From contig NZ_BTTW01000002.1 in assembly GCF_036245865.1 (NCBI RefSeq), positions 1,178,001-1,242,000 of the forward strand: a stretch of DNA of 64,000 bases, written 5' to 3'. This DNA comes from Corallococcus caeni (GTDB lineage Bacteria > Myxococcota > Myxococcia > Myxococcales > Myxococcaceae). The notes below the pieces were generated by a model that worked only from the letters and a program-made list of their open reading frames with translations, made no database searches and had not been told where the DNA came from. Positions 9,405 through 19,272 of the stretch are shown here, in pieces (within the stretch, counting starts at the first letter, position 1; each line of letters opens with the position of its first letter). Both the position numbers and the translations under genes were made by a program.

Positions 9405-9520
9405 AAAGGCTCTCACGAAACATCCATAGGCGGGATGGAGGCCATGTGGAGGGTGAGGTCACGGGGCCAGACGACGGGCGTCGCCTCGGCCTTGCGGCAG
9501 AAGGCCAAGGCCGAGCTCGT

Positions 9521-10477
9521 TCAGCGCTGTCGCGGGCGTTGCGGATCTTTCGCGCGCGCGACACCTGATGCTTCACATTGGCGGGTGGGGAGCCCCGTTT
9601 CGACGATGAAGTCGATGAGCGTGCGCACGGCGAACGGCATCAGTTCGCGCTCGTGGTAGACAACCGACATGGGCGTCTGCGCGCCGATGTGCCTGGCGAG
9701 AACCCTCACCAGCGTGCCGGCAGCGACCTCTGCCTGCGCCAGGAAATCGGGGATCAGCGCGATGCCAAGGCTGGTGCGTGCCGCGCCGAGCAGCACGAAC
9801 ATGTCGTTGGAAGTCATGCGCGGATGAATGCGCACGCTGCCCCCATTGAGGCGCGGCCAGCTCAGCGTGGGCGTTTCTCCGCGCACGAACGGACTCAAGC
9901 AAGCGTGCCTGCGCAGGTCCGTGGCGCGCTTGGGAGTTCCTGCTCTTGCCAGATACGCAGGCGTCGCCACGCAGACCAGCGTGTTCGCACCCAACTTCCG
10001 TGACACCAGGTTGAGCGGCGTCGACGCGACGGGACCGGCGCGCAGCGCGAGGTCAAATCCGCCGTGAATCAAATCGACGTGCGTATTGCTGGCGTCCACC
10101 TCCAGTACGACGTCGGGATGGCGCAACGAGAACTGACCGAAGAGCTCCCCCAGGATGTCGGGAGCTCCGGTAGGAACGGAGATGCGCACCCGGCCCTCTA
10201 CCTTGCCACTCGGCCGCTGGACGATGGCGCGCGCACGCTCGAGTGCTTCGACCGAGTGGCGCGCGTGCTGGTAGAACTCGGCGCCCGCGTCGGTGAGCGC
10301 CTGTCTTCGGGTCGTGCGTTTGAGGAGGCGGATGCCGAGGCGTTCTTCGAGCCGTTGCAAGCGCCGTCCAACGGTCGAGCGCGGCAGGCGCAGCTCCTTC
10401 GCGGCGCGTGAGAGCGAGTGCGTGTCGACCACGCGCACGAAGGCGATCAGTTCGGCTGTCTCCGGTAGGTCGTCCAT
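9521..10477 (-). CDS. LysR-family transcriptional regulator
   Basis: A 318-residue LysR-type regulator. The N-terminal winged helix-turn-helix spans about residues 1-60 (AFVRVVDTHSLSRAAKELRL, RSTVGRRLQRLEERLGIRLL). A periplasmic-binding-protein-like effector domain follows from about residue 90 (VEGRVRISVPTGAPDILGEL). The RST at the recognition helix and the GIALIPDFLA motif late in the protein fit the CrgA/AaeR-like subgroup. ATG 10477 gives the normal LysR length. It is divergent from the DoxX-like gene at 10554 with 76 bases between, a common arrangement in which the regulator controls its neighbour. Confidence 0.9.
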   Translation of the reverse strand: MDDLPETAELIAFVRVVDTHSLSRAAKELRLPRSTVGRRLQRLEERLGIRLLKRTTRRQALTDAGAEFYQHARHSVEALERARAIVQRPSGKVEGRVRISVPTGAPDILGELFGQFSLRHPDVVLEVDASNTHVDLIHGGFDLALRAGPVASTPLNLVSRKLGANTLVCVATPAYLARAGTPKRATDLRRHACLSPFVRGETPTLSWPRLNGGSVRIHPRMTSNDMFVLLGAARTSLGIALIPDFLAQAEVAAGTLVRVLARHIGAQTPMSVVYHERELMPFAVRTLIDFIVETGLPTRQCEASGVARAKDPQRPRQR

Positions 10478-10478
10478 T

Positions 10479-10525
10479 TGGAGCAAATCATAGCCAATCA
10501 TTCCAATTCTTGCATCATTGCTCCA
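10479..10525. promoter_or_regulatory. Inverted repeat in the LysR/DoxX divergent promoter
   Basis: The bases TGGAGCAA at 10479-10486 and TTGCTCCA at 10518-10525 form a perfect 8-base inverted repeat with a 31-base spacer. They lie between the divergent starts at 10477 (LysR) and 10554 (DoxX-like). Regulators of this family bind extended dyad elements in such regions, so this is a candidate operator. No binding evidence is available from sequence. Confidence 0.45.
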
Positions 10526-10553
10526 GGCCGGCGCGAAGGCTTAGGCAAGGGCC

Positions 10554-10940
10554 ATGAGAACGAAACTCCTGTACTGGGTGCCTACCGGCTTGCTGGCGGC
10601 GATGTTCCTGATGTCCGGCGCCTTCAACGTCACCCACCAGCCCCATGTGATGCAGGTCTCGGCGCGTCTGGGCTACCCCGGCTACGTGGCCACGCTCCTC
10701 GGAGTCTGGAAGCTGCTCGCCGCAGTCACCCTGGTGTTCGGCTCGCGTTGGCCGCGCTTGAAGGAATGGGCGTTCGCGGGCCTGTTCTTCAACCTCAGCG
10801 GTGCGGTCTTCTCTCACGTAGCCTCCAATGACACCGTCGCCAGCAGTGTGCCCGCGGGCGCACTGCTTGTTCTGACTGGCATCACCTACGCGGCGCAGCG
10901 ACGGTTCGGCCCTGCCAGTTCGGCGCTGAAGACGACGTAG
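10554..10940 (+). CDS. DoxX-like family membrane protein
   Basis: A 128-residue four-helix membrane protein of the DoxX-like type. It has hydrophobic helices at about residues 8-24, 45-63 (VATLLGVWKLLAAVTLVFG), 71-90 and 97-114. The family hallmark GVWKLLA and a Phe-Asn pair before HV in helix 1 are visible. Members are small membrane proteins often induced by redox or electrophile stress; the biochemical role is unsettled. The divergent LysR gene is the likely regulator. Confidence 0.8.
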   Translation: MRTKLLYWVPTGLLAAMFLMSGAFNVTHQPHVMQVSARLGYPGYVATLLGVWKLLAAVTLVFGSRWPRLKEWAFAGLFFNLSGAVFSHVASNDTVASSVPAGALLVLTGITYAAQRRFGPASSALKTT

Positions 10941-11105
10941 AGCCATTACATGTCGGCTGTCAGCCGTGGTCCGGGTCGCGCTGCTGGGCTCGACCGTCAA
11001 GCGCGATGACGGACGCGTAGCCCCGAGCCCAGGAGCGGAGGCGGTGCGCCCGCCCATGAGGTGCGCGGCAGGTGCCTGGCTGTCTGGGCCCTTGCGGCTT
11101 GAGCT

Positions 11106-11310
11106 TCAACACCCTGCGGCTTGGAGGGACCCGCGCGCCGGGGCCCGCCTTGCACCTGCCGTGGGCAGGCCCAGGTGCGCCAGAATCGCTCGCACCCCTC
11201 CTGCATCGTTCACGTACGCCAGCACCCGGCGCCTGCCGCCACACCTCGAGCAGGCCCACACCTCCAGCGCCCTGCGTACGGCGCCCCGTTGTACGAGGTG
11301 CTCCAGGGGC
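11106..11310 (-). pseudogene. IS91-type transposase 3'-end relic
   Basis: On the minus strand this segment encodes only the final residues of an IS91-like transposase: a CSRCGG zinc-ribbon half followed by RRRVLAYVNDAGGVRAILAHL-type sequence, GLPT and a Pro/Ala/Arg tail ending in a stop at 11106. The Cys pair plus the helix before GLPT is the characteristic IS91-family C-terminus. The catalytic tyrosine domain is absent. The relic begins exactly where a trypsin-like open frame loses its similarity, so the element or its decay truncated that gene. A close relative occurs at 30500-30650. Confidence 0.6.
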
Positions 11311-11662
<352 letters not shown>

Positions 11663-12006
11663 TCAGGGGAGCGATTGCATGATTCCTGCGGGAGTGAACT
11701 CCGGCCCCATTCCCGGGGACGGCGCGCCGCCACGAGAGGCGGGCGGCCCCCCGGAGTGGCGGTGAGCAAAGACAGCCATTGGCCCCGATGGGCGGGGATT
11801 AGCGGATGAGGCTGGCCGCCATCATCAGGCTCGAGGACGCAAGTCACGTCCGTGTTCGGAAGGCCGAGGTTGAAGACAGTCGCCTCCTCACCGCGGGCGC
11901 TTGAGCTGCCCTTGCCCCTCCGAGGATGTTAGGCTTTCAGCGCTTCACTCGGGGTGCCCGCGACAGCGGTGCCGGACACCCGGGGGCTCGCGAGAGGGAG
12001 TGCGGC

Positions 12007-15000
12007 GTGACGATGAAAATGGGGGCGGAGCCCTGTCCCAGGTGTGGGGCCGTGGGCCCCGAGGGCTTCCGGTTCTGCGGCGCGTGCGGCGCCCCGCTCA
12101 CCCCGCGAGAGCCTCCCGCCTCCGCTCTGTCACGGCCTGGAGCGCCCGCTCGCGCGGACCGTCGCCAGCTCACGGTGCTCTTCTGCGACCTGGCAGACTC
12201 GACGGCGCTGTCGGAGCGGCTGGACCCCGAGGAGTTGCGAGACGTGGTGCGGGCCTATCAGGCGGCCTGCGCGGAGCCCATCGAGCGCTTCGAGGGGCAC
12301 ATCGCCCAGTACCTGGGAGATGGGCTGCTGGTCTACTTCGGGTACCCGGAGGCGCACGAGGACGATGCCCGTCGCTCCCTGCTCGCGGCGCTCGCGATGC
12401 TCCAGGCCATGGCGCGGCTCAATGCGACGGTGATGGAGAAGCAAGGCCTCCGGCTGGCGGTGCGCATCGGGATCCACACCGGGCCGGTGGTCGCGGGCGA
12501 GGTTGGCGCGGGCGTTCGCCGGGAGCACCTCGCCGTGGGACAGACTCCCAACGTCGCGGCCCGGTTGCAGGGGTTGGCCGAGCCGGACTCCATCGTGTTG
12601 AGCGGGGCGACGTACCGGTTGGCGCGGGGCTTCTTCCAGTTCGAGCCGCTCGGTGAGCGCATGCTCAAGGGCATCTCCACTCCGGTGGACGTCTACCGCG
12701 CGGTGCGGGAGACCGGCGCGCGCAGCCGCTTCGAGGTGGAGCGCTCCCAGGGCTTGTCACCCCTCGTGGGACGGCGGTGGGAGCTGGACGCGCTCGTCGG
12801 GTGCTTCGAAGCCGCGCGCGAGGGCCGCGGACAGCTCGTCCTCGTGGAGGGGGAGGCGGGCATCGGCAAGTCGCGCCTGCTGCACCAGTTCGAGGAGCGG
12901 CTCGCGGCGCACGCCCACACCCTGCTGGTCTGCCGCTGCGCGTTCTTCTACCGCTCCAGCGCCTTCCACCCGGTGGTGGACCTGCTCAAGCAGGTCTTCC
13001 GGTGGCGCGAGGAGGACAGCCCCGAGCGCAAGCGGGCGCTGCTCGAGGAGCGGTTGCGTCGCTTCGGCCTCCCCCTGGAGGAGTCCCTGCCGCTCTACGC
13101 CGACCTCCTGGGCCTCCCGCTCGGGGAGGCGCACCCTCCCTCGCAGCTGAGCCCGCGAAGGCAGAACCAACTCACGCAGGAGAGCCTGCTGACGCTGCTG
13201 CTCGAACAGACCCGGGCGCGGCCGGTGGTCCTCGTGCTGGAGGACCTGCACTGGGCCGACCCCTCCACCCGGGAGCTGCTGCGGCTGCTGGTGGACCGGA
13301 TGCGCGACGCGCCCCTGCTCCTGGTCATGACCACGCGCCCGCCGTGGGATGCCTCCTGGAACGAGGTGCCCGTCAGGCTCCGGCTGACGCTCCCGGGCCT
13401 CACGGACGAAGAGGTGACCCGGTTCGTGATGGGCCTCACCGGCGGACGGACGCTGCCGCCGCGGGTGCTGCGCCAGGTGATCCAGAAGACGGATGGCATC
13501 CCGCTCTTCGTGGAGGAGTTCACCAAGACGCTCCTGGAGTCGGGCTTCCTCCAGCGGGAGGAGACGGCCTATGTCCTGAAGGGGCCGTTGCCGGCCGTGG
13601 CCATCCCGGCGACGCTCCAGGACGCGCTGATGGCGCGGCTCGACCGGCACGGGGACCTCAAGGAACTGGCGCAGCTCTGCGCCGTCCTCGGACGGGAGTT
13701 CAGCTACTCGCTGCTGGCATCGGTCGCGGACCTGGAGGAGCTGGAGCTGCGGGGGAAGCTCCAGCGCCTGGTGGAGGCGGAGCTGCTCTTCGAGAGCACG
13801 CGGGACGGCGCGAGCTACCTCTTCAAGCACGCGCTGCTCCAGGACGCGGCCCATGACTCGCTGCTCAAGAGCACGCGCCAGGACTTCCACCGTCGCATCG
13901 CGCAGGCGCTGGAGGCCCGCTTCCCGCGGCTCGCGGAGGAGAAGCCGGAGTTGCTCGCGCACCACCACCTGGGCGCGGGCCTCACCGCGCAAGCCGTCCC
14001 ATGGCTGTGCAAGGCCGGTCAGCGGGCGCTCGCGCTCTGCGCCAACCAGGAGGCCATCACCCACCTGGAGCAGGCGCTCGGGGTGCTGGAGGGGCTGCCT
14101 CCAGGGCCCGAAAGGGACGAACAGGAGCTCGCGGCGCAGCTCACCCTGGGCGGAGCCTGGAGCGCCAGCCGGGGCTTCTCTGCGCCCCAGGTGGAGCGCT
14201 CCTACGGACGGGCGCTCGCGCTCTGCGGACAGTTGGGGGACTCCCCCCGGCACTTCTGGGGGCTGCTGGGGCTGTGGAACTTCCACCACGCGCGAGCCGA
14301 TCTCGACCCGGCGCTCGAGCTGGGACACCGCTGCCTCCAACTGGCGAAGCGCCTGGGAGGGCATGAAATGCTCCTCTCCGCGTACAACGCCGTCGGCTCC
14401 ACGTTGTACTTCCGCGGCGCGCCCGCCGAGGCGCGCGGATACCTCCAGACGGCGGTGGACCTCGACGACGCGAACCGCCACCGTCCGTACTCCACCCCGG
14501 CGGGCGCCTTCGGCGGCGTGAGTGCCCGCTGCGATCTGGCGGCCACGCTCTGGCACCTCGGCCTGCCGGAGGAAGCGGTGGCGCACAGCCGCGCGGCCAT
14601 CCTCCGCGCGCAGGAACTCGACAGCGCCAACAGCCTGGCCTTCGCGGTCACCTTCGCGTCCCAGCTGTACCAGTCCATGGGGGACCTGGTGCAGCTGCGC
14701 CATCACGCCGAGTGGGCCCTGAGCACCTCAAGGGAGCGGGGCTACTTCTTCCAGACGGTAGCCCTCTTCTTCCTTGGCGCGGCGACGGTGGGCGAGGCCC
14801 TGGCGCACGGAGGAGCGGACGTCGAGGCGCGGTTGGACGAGGGGCGGGCGCGCATGTGCGAAGGACTCGACGCGTACCGGAGGCTGGGGGCCCGGCTGTC
14901 CGAGTCGTACCTCCTGGCGCAGCTCGTGGCGCTCGACATCGCCCGCGGGCACCTGGAGCTGGCGAGGGCGCACCTCGAGGACGCCTTCCAGGCGGCGACG

Positions 15001-15198
15001 GGTGAGGGGTACTGGCTGGCGGAGCTCCACCGGCTCACCGGCCTGCTGGCGCGCGCGGAAGGGAGCGCCTTCGCGGAGGCGCGGGCAGTGGAGTCCTTCG
15101 GGAGGGCCCTCGACGTCGCGAGGAGCCAGGGGAACCGGTTGTTCGAACAGCGGGCGCTGGCGGACCTGGAAGGGGCGCGGCGCCGCGGCGAGCCCTGA
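12007..15198 (+). CDS. Class III nucleotide cyclase fused to AAA ATPase and TPR region
   Basis: A 1063-residue signalling protein. It opens with a double zinc ribbon (CPRCGAVGPEGFRFCGACG). Then comes a class III adenylate/guanylate cyclase domain with both metal aspartates (LTVLFCDLADSTALSERL and YLGDGLLVYFG) and the Asn/Arg motif GQTPNVAARLQG, so it is probably active. After it lies a STAND-like AAA ATPase: Walker A is GEAGIGKSRLL and Walker B is VLVLEDLHWAD. The rest, from about residue 650, is helical TPR-like repeats. GTG 12007 sits six bases after GAGGGAG; ATG 12013 is an alternative. Such proteins couple an unknown ligand or protein signal to cyclic nucleotide output. No histidine kinase is fused. 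Confidence 0.88.
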   Translation: MTMKMGAEPCPRCGAVGPEGFRFCGACGAPLTPREPPASALSRPGAPARADRRQLTVLFCDLADSTALSERLDPEELRDVVRAYQAACAEPIERFEGHIAQYLGDGLLVYFGYPEAHEDDARRSLLAALAMLQAMARLNATVMEKQGLRLAVRIGIHTGPVVAGEVGAGVRREHLAVGQTPNVAARLQGLAEPDSIVLSGATYRLARGFFQFEPLGERMLKGISTPVDVYRAVRETGARSRFEVERSQGLSPLVGRRWELDALVGCFEAAREGRGQLVLVEGEAGIGKSRLLHQFEERLAAHAHTLLVCRCAFFYRSSAFHPVVDLLKQVFRWREEDSPERKRALLEERLRRFGLPLEESLPLYADLLGLPLGEAHPPSQLSPRRQNQLTQESLLTLLLEQTRARPVVLVLEDLHWADPSTRELLRLLVDRMRDAPLLLVMTTRPPWDASWNEVPVRLRLTLPGLTDEEVTRFVMGLTGGRTLPPRVLRQVIQKTDGIPLFVEEFTKTLLESGFLQREETAYVLKGPLPAVAIPATLQDALMARLDRHGDLKELAQLCAVLGREFSYSLLASVADLEELELRGKLQRLVEAELLFESTRDGASYLFKHALLQDAAHDSLLKSTRQDFHRRIAQALEARFPRLAEEKPELLAHHHLGAGLTAQAVPWLCKAGQRALALCANQEAITHLEQALGVLEGLPPGPERDEQELAAQLTLGGAWSASRGFSAPQVERSYGRALALCGQLGDSPRHFWGLLGLWNFHHARADLDPALELGHRCLQLAKRLGGHEMLLSAYNAVGSTLYFRGAPAEARGYLQTAVDLDDANRHRPYSTPAGAFGGVSARCDLAATLWHLGLPEEAVAHSRAAILRAQELDSANSLAFAVTFASQLYQSMGDLVQLRHHAEWALSTSRERGYFFQTVALFFLGAATVGEALAHGGADVEARLDEGRARMCEGLDAYRRLGARLSESYLLAQLVALDIARGHLELARAHLEDAFQAATGEGYWLAELHRLTGLLARAEGSAFAEARAVESFGRALDVARSQGNRLFEQRALADLEGARRRGEP

Positions 15199-15203
15199 GC
15201 CGT

Positions 15204-15222
15204 GTCGAAGCGCTTCTTCGAC
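15204..15222 (+). terminator. Hairpin after the cyclase gene
   Basis: GTCGAAG and CTTCGAC form a perfect 7-base stem around a 5-base loop, six bases after the stop codon at 15198. No T-run follows, so intrinsic termination is plausible but not certain. Confidence 0.45.
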
Positions 15223-15339
15223 CCTGGCTTGCCGAAGACCCGCGTCTGTTGGGCGGCTCATTGCCACGGTGTGGGCCTGAAGCAGGGGCGGGACGGACGC
15301 GCTGGACCTCTAATGGCGAAAGCGAATGCGCTGCATCGG

Positions 15340-15501
15340 ACCGCCCCGTACAGACGCTTCCCGATGCATGTCACCGCATCCAGGTCCTCGGTCACCTGGT
15401 ATCAAAGAAATGGATTCACCCTGGTGCAGCCCGCGACCTGCAACGATGAAGACACTCCGTGCGGGTGCTCCATCATGGTCAAAGCGGCTCCGCCCCAGTA
15501 A
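15340..15501 (+). pseudogene. Possible GNAT acetyltransferase C-terminal relic
   Basis: A short frame ends in a stop at 15501 and contains FPMHVTASRSSVTWYQRNGF. This resembles the last strand and helix of GNAT acetyltransferases, where a conserved Asn or Ser is followed by a Tyr and a Gly-Phe pair. Nothing upstream matches the acetyl-CoA binding region. The rest of the 15199-15512 gap holds the hairpin and no other gene I can support. Confidence 0.3.
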
Positions 15502-15512
15502 TCACAGAGGTC

Positions 15513-16343
15513 TCACCGCGACAGGGACTCCAGGACGTGGATGGCCTCGTGGAGGACCGGGAGGAATTCAGGGTCATCGTCCTCCGCGTCGAAGGCCTCC
15601 CGTTGCGCCAGGAGCATCGGCAGCAGTGAGACATCCTCCAGCGCCTGGGCCGCCTCCACGGCCAGCGTGGTGACCTCGGGCTCCTCCAGCGCGCGCCGCA
15701 GTGGTCCGAGGACGCGCGGGTCCTTGCGCAAGGCCAGCCCCAGGAGCGCCTCCCCGCGAATCTTGACGTGGGGCTCGGAGAGCCGGTCCATCAGCGCCTC
15801 GCGCAGCTCCGGTGTGTCCACCTCCCGCGCCTGACTGCCGAGCGTGAACGTGGCCCAGTCGCGCACGACGTCGTCGGGGTCGCGGGAGAGCTGGATCAGC
15901 GTCTGGATTGCCTGGGCGTCCCGGTGCTGTGACAGCCCCATGACGACGCCGAAGCGGACGTGGGGGTCCGGGTGGTCCTTCAGCGGAAGGAGCGCGGGCA
16001 CGGCGCGGGGATCGCCCAGGTGGCCCAGGGCGGCGGCCATCGCCTCCAGCACGGCGGCATCCTCTTCCATCGCGAGCACCGGCAGGAGCGCGTCCGTGAA
16101 GCGGGCCACGCGCTCCGGGGAGCGGCTCTGGAACTCCAGTTGGGCCAGGATGTTCGCGCCGCGTCCCCGCTCCTTCGGGGAGGCGGACTGGAGCCAGGCC
16201 GCGGCCCGCTGGAAGACGTCCTCCCCGCCGCGGCGGTGCAGTTGCCAGATGGCGCGCCACGCGCCCGCGTCCTCCTCGCCGCCCTCGAGCGAGCGCGCGA
16301 ACAATTCATCGGTGGAGAGGTCGGCCTCGGGCGGGGAGTCCAT
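15513..16343 (-). CDS. HEAT-repeat protein
   Basis: A 276-residue soluble protein made of helical HEAT-like repeats. Repeats with the pattern DP.AVPAL are visible (LGDPRAVPALLPLKDHPDPH, then HRDAQAIQTLIQLSRDPDD and LALRKDPRVLGPLRRAL). The N-terminus is acidic and lacks a signal peptide. Such repeats make protein-protein scaffolds; no enzymatic role is indicated. It stands alone, convergent with the cyclase gene. Confidence 0.8.
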   Translation of the reverse strand: MDSPPEADLSTDELFARSLEGGEEDAGAWRAIWQLHRRGGEDVFQRAAAWLQSASPKERGRGANILAQLEFQSRSPERVARFTDALLPVLAMEEDAAVLEAMAAALGHLGDPRAVPALLPLKDHPDPHVRFGVVMGLSQHRDAQAIQTLIQLSRDPDDVVRDWATFTLGSQAREVDTPELREALMDRLSEPHVKIRGEALLGLALRKDPRVLGPLRRALEEPEVTTLAVEAAQALEDVSLLPMLLAQREAFDAEDDDPEFLPVLHEAIHVLESLSR

Positions 16344-16525
16344 TCCACGCAGTGTAGCGCCGTGCGCCCCTCTCCTACCGGATGCCCACTCCTCACAATG
16401 TCAGCAAGAAGTCCCCGCCATCGAGAAGCTCCACGCCAACGAATCGACCGCGAACTGCTCGAGGCGCGAGGCCTCGAGTGCGGCATGGCGCGCAAGGGCA
16501 ACTGCGGGGCCCGCGTGTGCCCGGA

Positions 16526-16547
16526 CGGGCTGCCTGTGGGCAGCCCG
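16526..16547 (+). terminator. Stem-loop with pyrimidine tail in the gap before the DNRLRE lipoprotein
   Basis: CGGGCTGCC and GGCAGCCCG form a perfect 9-base stem with a TGTG loop, followed by CTTCTCCTCCTT. On the plus strand this looks like an intrinsic terminator, but no intact gene precedes it. The surrounding 16344-16694 region has no gene I can support. It may be a relic terminator or an attenuator-like leader of the gene at 16695. Confidence 0.4.
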
Positions 16548-16694
16548 CTTCTCCTCCTTGGAAGGGCCGTTCCCTGGCGCGCCCCAGGCCTTGCCGCGCC
16601 GTGACCCCCGAGGGCCGCCGCGTGTGCTGAAGGCTTCGTCCTCCCGGGCACATGCGGTGCACGCCCCGCTCCGGGTCTCTCTGAGGGGGCTGGC

Positions 16695-19208
16695 ATGGAT
16701 TGGAAGCGGGCGTGGAGTGGGCGTTGGGCCGTGGGGCTGCTGGCGCTGGTCTTGCTGACCCACTGTGGCGGTGACGTGGCGCAGGAGCGCGTCGAAGCGC
16801 CGCCCATGGAGAGCCGCGACACGGCGTTGCGGCCCGCCGTCACCGGGGAGCTTGATGCGGCACTGCCGCCCGAGTGCCTGCCGCGTCTGGAGACCTTCGA
16901 GTTCAACGGCGAGCCCGAGGCGGACGCGTATGTTTCACGGGACGCGCCGGACCAGGGCTTCGGCGGCGAGCCCGTGCTGCGGGTGGACGGTTCGCCCCGG
17001 CTGGAGTCCTACCTCCGATTCGGCGTCCGCACTGATGGCATGCGCGTGCGGAATGCGACGCTGGAGCTCACCGCCCTGGACTCGACGTCGAGCGGGCCGC
17101 GGGTCTACCGCACCTCCGACGACTGGAGCGAGGACGTCACCTGGAACACACGGCCGAGCCTCATGGGGCGCCCCCTGGATGACGTGGGGCGCATCCGCGC
17201 CGGCGCGCGCGTCCCCTTCGATGTGACGAAGGCGGTGACCTCCGAGGGCACCCACAGCTTCGGCCTCATCCCCCAGTCGAGCCATGGCGTGGACTTCTCT
17301 TCGCGGGAGGTGAGCACGCCCGAGCTGCGTCCCAACCTGCGCGTCACCGTGGAGACGTCCCTCTTTTGTTCCTACCGCGGCTCGGGAGGCGGGCAGACGA
17401 AGTGGAAGCGGCAGTACGGGGGCCCGGACACCGACCGGCTCGTGGCCCTGGCCACCCTGCCGGAGGGCGGCTTCATCACGGTGGGCCGCTTCGGAGACGC
17501 CGTCTTTCCGGAAGCGGAGGAGGGCCTCGCGTTCGCGCGCTACACCGGAAAGGGCCGGCTCCTCTGGACGCGCGTGGTGGCCACCGAGGATGTCCGCGCG
17601 ACGGCCATGGCGCTCACCCCCTCGGGCGACATCTTCGTGGTGGGCCTCTACGAGGGCTCGCCGGATCTGGGCGCGGGCAGCCTGCCCCCCGTGCCCGAGG
17701 AGACGGGGAGGCAGGGCCTCTTCCTCGCCCGGTTCTCGCCCACCGGAGTGGCGGTGTGGAGCCGGGGCTTCATCGCCACGGACGACAGCGGCGCCCCCCA
17801 GCCGGTGTCTGCCTCGGCCGTGGCGGTAGACGCCGATGGCAACGCCGTCATCACCGGCGACTTCCAGGGGCGGATGGACCTGGGCGGGGGCGCGCTGTCC
17901 TCGGGCCCGGTGACGGACCCGAGCCAGCCACCCCCCAGGGGCGGCTTCCTGGCGAGGTACTTCCCGGGCGGCCAGAACCGCTGGTCGCGGGCCTTCGAGG
18001 GCGATGGCTCCGCCCCGACGGCCGGTGGCTCCGCGGTGGCCTTGGACGAAGGCGACAACCTCCTCGTCGGGGGCCGGACGAGCCCCCTGACGGACCTCGG
18101 GAATGGGCCGGTCGGCGAGTTCGCCCCCTTCATCGCGAAGTACACCCCCGAGGGGCAGCTGCTGTGGACGCGGCTGCTCAGCGGAGCCTTGGGGAGCATC
18201 ACCTCGGTGAGCGCCCAGGGCCCGGACCGGGTCGTCTTCGCCGCCGGGCTCGCGGGCACCTTCACCTTCGCGGGTCAGACCTTCTCCGGGCTGCCGTTCC
18301 TGGTCGAGGGCTTCTTCGGCGCGCTCACCCGCACGGGAGCGGACGTGTGGATTCGGGACCTGGGGGCGAGCGCGAGGCCGCAAGAGCTCGCCGTGAGCCC
18401 GGACGGAGCGCTCACCCTGCTGGGCCGGGGCTTCGGCGAGTTCGATGTCGGCGGGGGCCCGCTTGGCGTCGACGAGAGGATCCTCGTGATGCCCTTCGTG
18501 GCGCGCTACTCGCCGGAGGGCGAGCACCGCTGGTCCCGCGCCTTCGCCGCGGGGTTCGCCCCGCACCTGGGGCTGCCGCCGGGAGGGGTGCTGCTGGGCG
18601 GCGACTTCGGCCCCCGGCCCATCGAAGTGGATGGGCGCGTCTTCACGTCCAGGGGCCCGCGCGACCTGCTCTTCCTGGAGCTCACCTCCTCGCCGGAAGA
18701 CGGCACCGTCTGCCCGGCCCGGTCCTCGCTGGAGCTGCGGGCGCTGCCTTCGGAGCTGATCTGCTATCCGTACCAGAGCAGCCCCGAGGAGAGCCGCCCC
18801 TTCCGCTACGAGCTGCGCAACACCGGCGCGGTGACACTCTACGGCGCGCAGCTCTCCTCGCCGCGCTTCGGCCGCGCCTGCCTTTATGAAGACGGACGGC
18901 TGCGGTTCACCGACGATCCCCTCAACGGGTTGCCGCTCCCGCCCGTCGTCACCTGCCAGTTCAACCTGGGCCCCGGCGAGCGCCTCACGGTGGGCGCGAC
19001 CGAGTTGAGCGCGCCCAGGCCGGGCGAGGACGTCCTCTGCAACACGGTCACCGCCACGGCCTCGGACGCCTGCGGCAAGGTCCGCACCGACAGCACCACC
19101 GCCCTCTCCCAGATGTATGGGTGGGCGGATTCACCCGGGGAGTGCGCAGCGGCCTCGCCTCACCCGAGGTGCCCGTGCTCGGACGGCATGACACCGCGCG
19201 AACCTTGA
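16695..19208 (+). CDS. Large lipoprotein with DNRLRE domain and beta-propeller repeats
   Basis: An 837-residue exported lipoprotein. The signal peptide ends in a lipobox-like VLLTHC (residues about 20-25). Residues 60-220 form a DNRLRE/CBM-like module: repeated DAYVSRDAPDQGFGG and WSEDVTWNTRPSL motifs are diagnostic. Residues 235-670 hold SBBP-like blades (GGFITVGRF, FLARFSPTGVAVWSRGF, LLGRGFGEFDVGG), each ending in a W-x-R or similar turn. The end, after about residue 690, is a Cys-containing domain resembling a DUF11-type repeat. Likely surface-exposed. Such propellers are common in myxobacteria and mostly of unknown function. Confidence 0.82.
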   Translation: MDWKRAWSGRWAVGLLALVLLTHCGGDVAQERVEAPPMESRDTALRPAVTGELDAALPPECLPRLETFEFNGEPEADAYVSRDAPDQGFGGEPVLRVDGSPRLESYLRFGVRTDGMRVRNATLELTALDSTSSGPRVYRTSDDWSEDVTWNTRPSLMGRPLDDVGRIRAGARVPFDVTKAVTSEGTHSFGLIPQSSHGVDFSSREVSTPELRPNLRVTVETSLFCSYRGSGGGQTKWKRQYGGPDTDRLVALATLPEGGFITVGRFGDAVFPEAEEGLAFARYTGKGRLLWTRVVATEDVRATAMALTPSGDIFVVGLYEGSPDLGAGSLPPVPEETGRQGLFLARFSPTGVAVWSRGFIATDDSGAPQPVSASAVAVDADGNAVITGDFQGRMDLGGGALSSGPVTDPSQPPPRGGFLARYFPGGQNRWSRAFEGDGSAPTAGGSAVALDEGDNLLVGGRTSPLTDLGNGPVGEFAPFIAKYTPEGQLLWTRLLSGALGSITSVSAQGPDRVVFAAGLAGTFTFAGQTFSGLPFLVEGFFGALTRTGADVWIRDLGASARPQELAVSPDGALTLLGRGFGEFDVGGGPLGVDERILVMPFVARYSPEGEHRWSRAFAAGFAPHLGLPPGGVLLGGDFGPRPIEVDGRVFTSRGPRDLLFLELTSSPEDGTVCPARSSLELRALPSELICYPYQSSPEESRPFRYELRNTGAVTLYGAQLSSPRFGRACLYEDGRLRFTDDPLNGLPLPPVVTCQFNLGPGERLTVGATELSAPRPGEDVLCNTVTATASDACGKVRTDSTTALSQMYGWADSPGECAAASPHPRCPCSDGMTPREP

Positions 19209-19218
19209 GCGGCTGTGT

Positions 19219-19245
19219 CCCGCCCGGGTGGGCCGCCCGGGCGGG
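19219..19245. terminator. Bidirectional hairpin between convergent genes
   Basis: CCCGCCCGGG and CCCGGGCGGG form a perfect 10-base stem around a 7-base loop. It sits in the 64-base gap between the plus-strand gene ending at 19208 and the minus-strand gene ending at 19273, so it could terminate both. Confidence 0.6.
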
Positions 19246-19272
19246 TGGGCGCGCCGTCTCACCGGGCTTCCG

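Noticed and set aside
12757-14706. A 649-codon minus-strand open frame
   Set aside because: Antisense to the cyclase-ATPase gene, which has complete catalytic motifs.
16344-16694. Possible peptide or gene in the gap before the DNRLRE lipoprotein
   Set aside because: Several short frames exist on both strands but none has a start, signal or family resemblance; only the hairpin at 16526 is supported.
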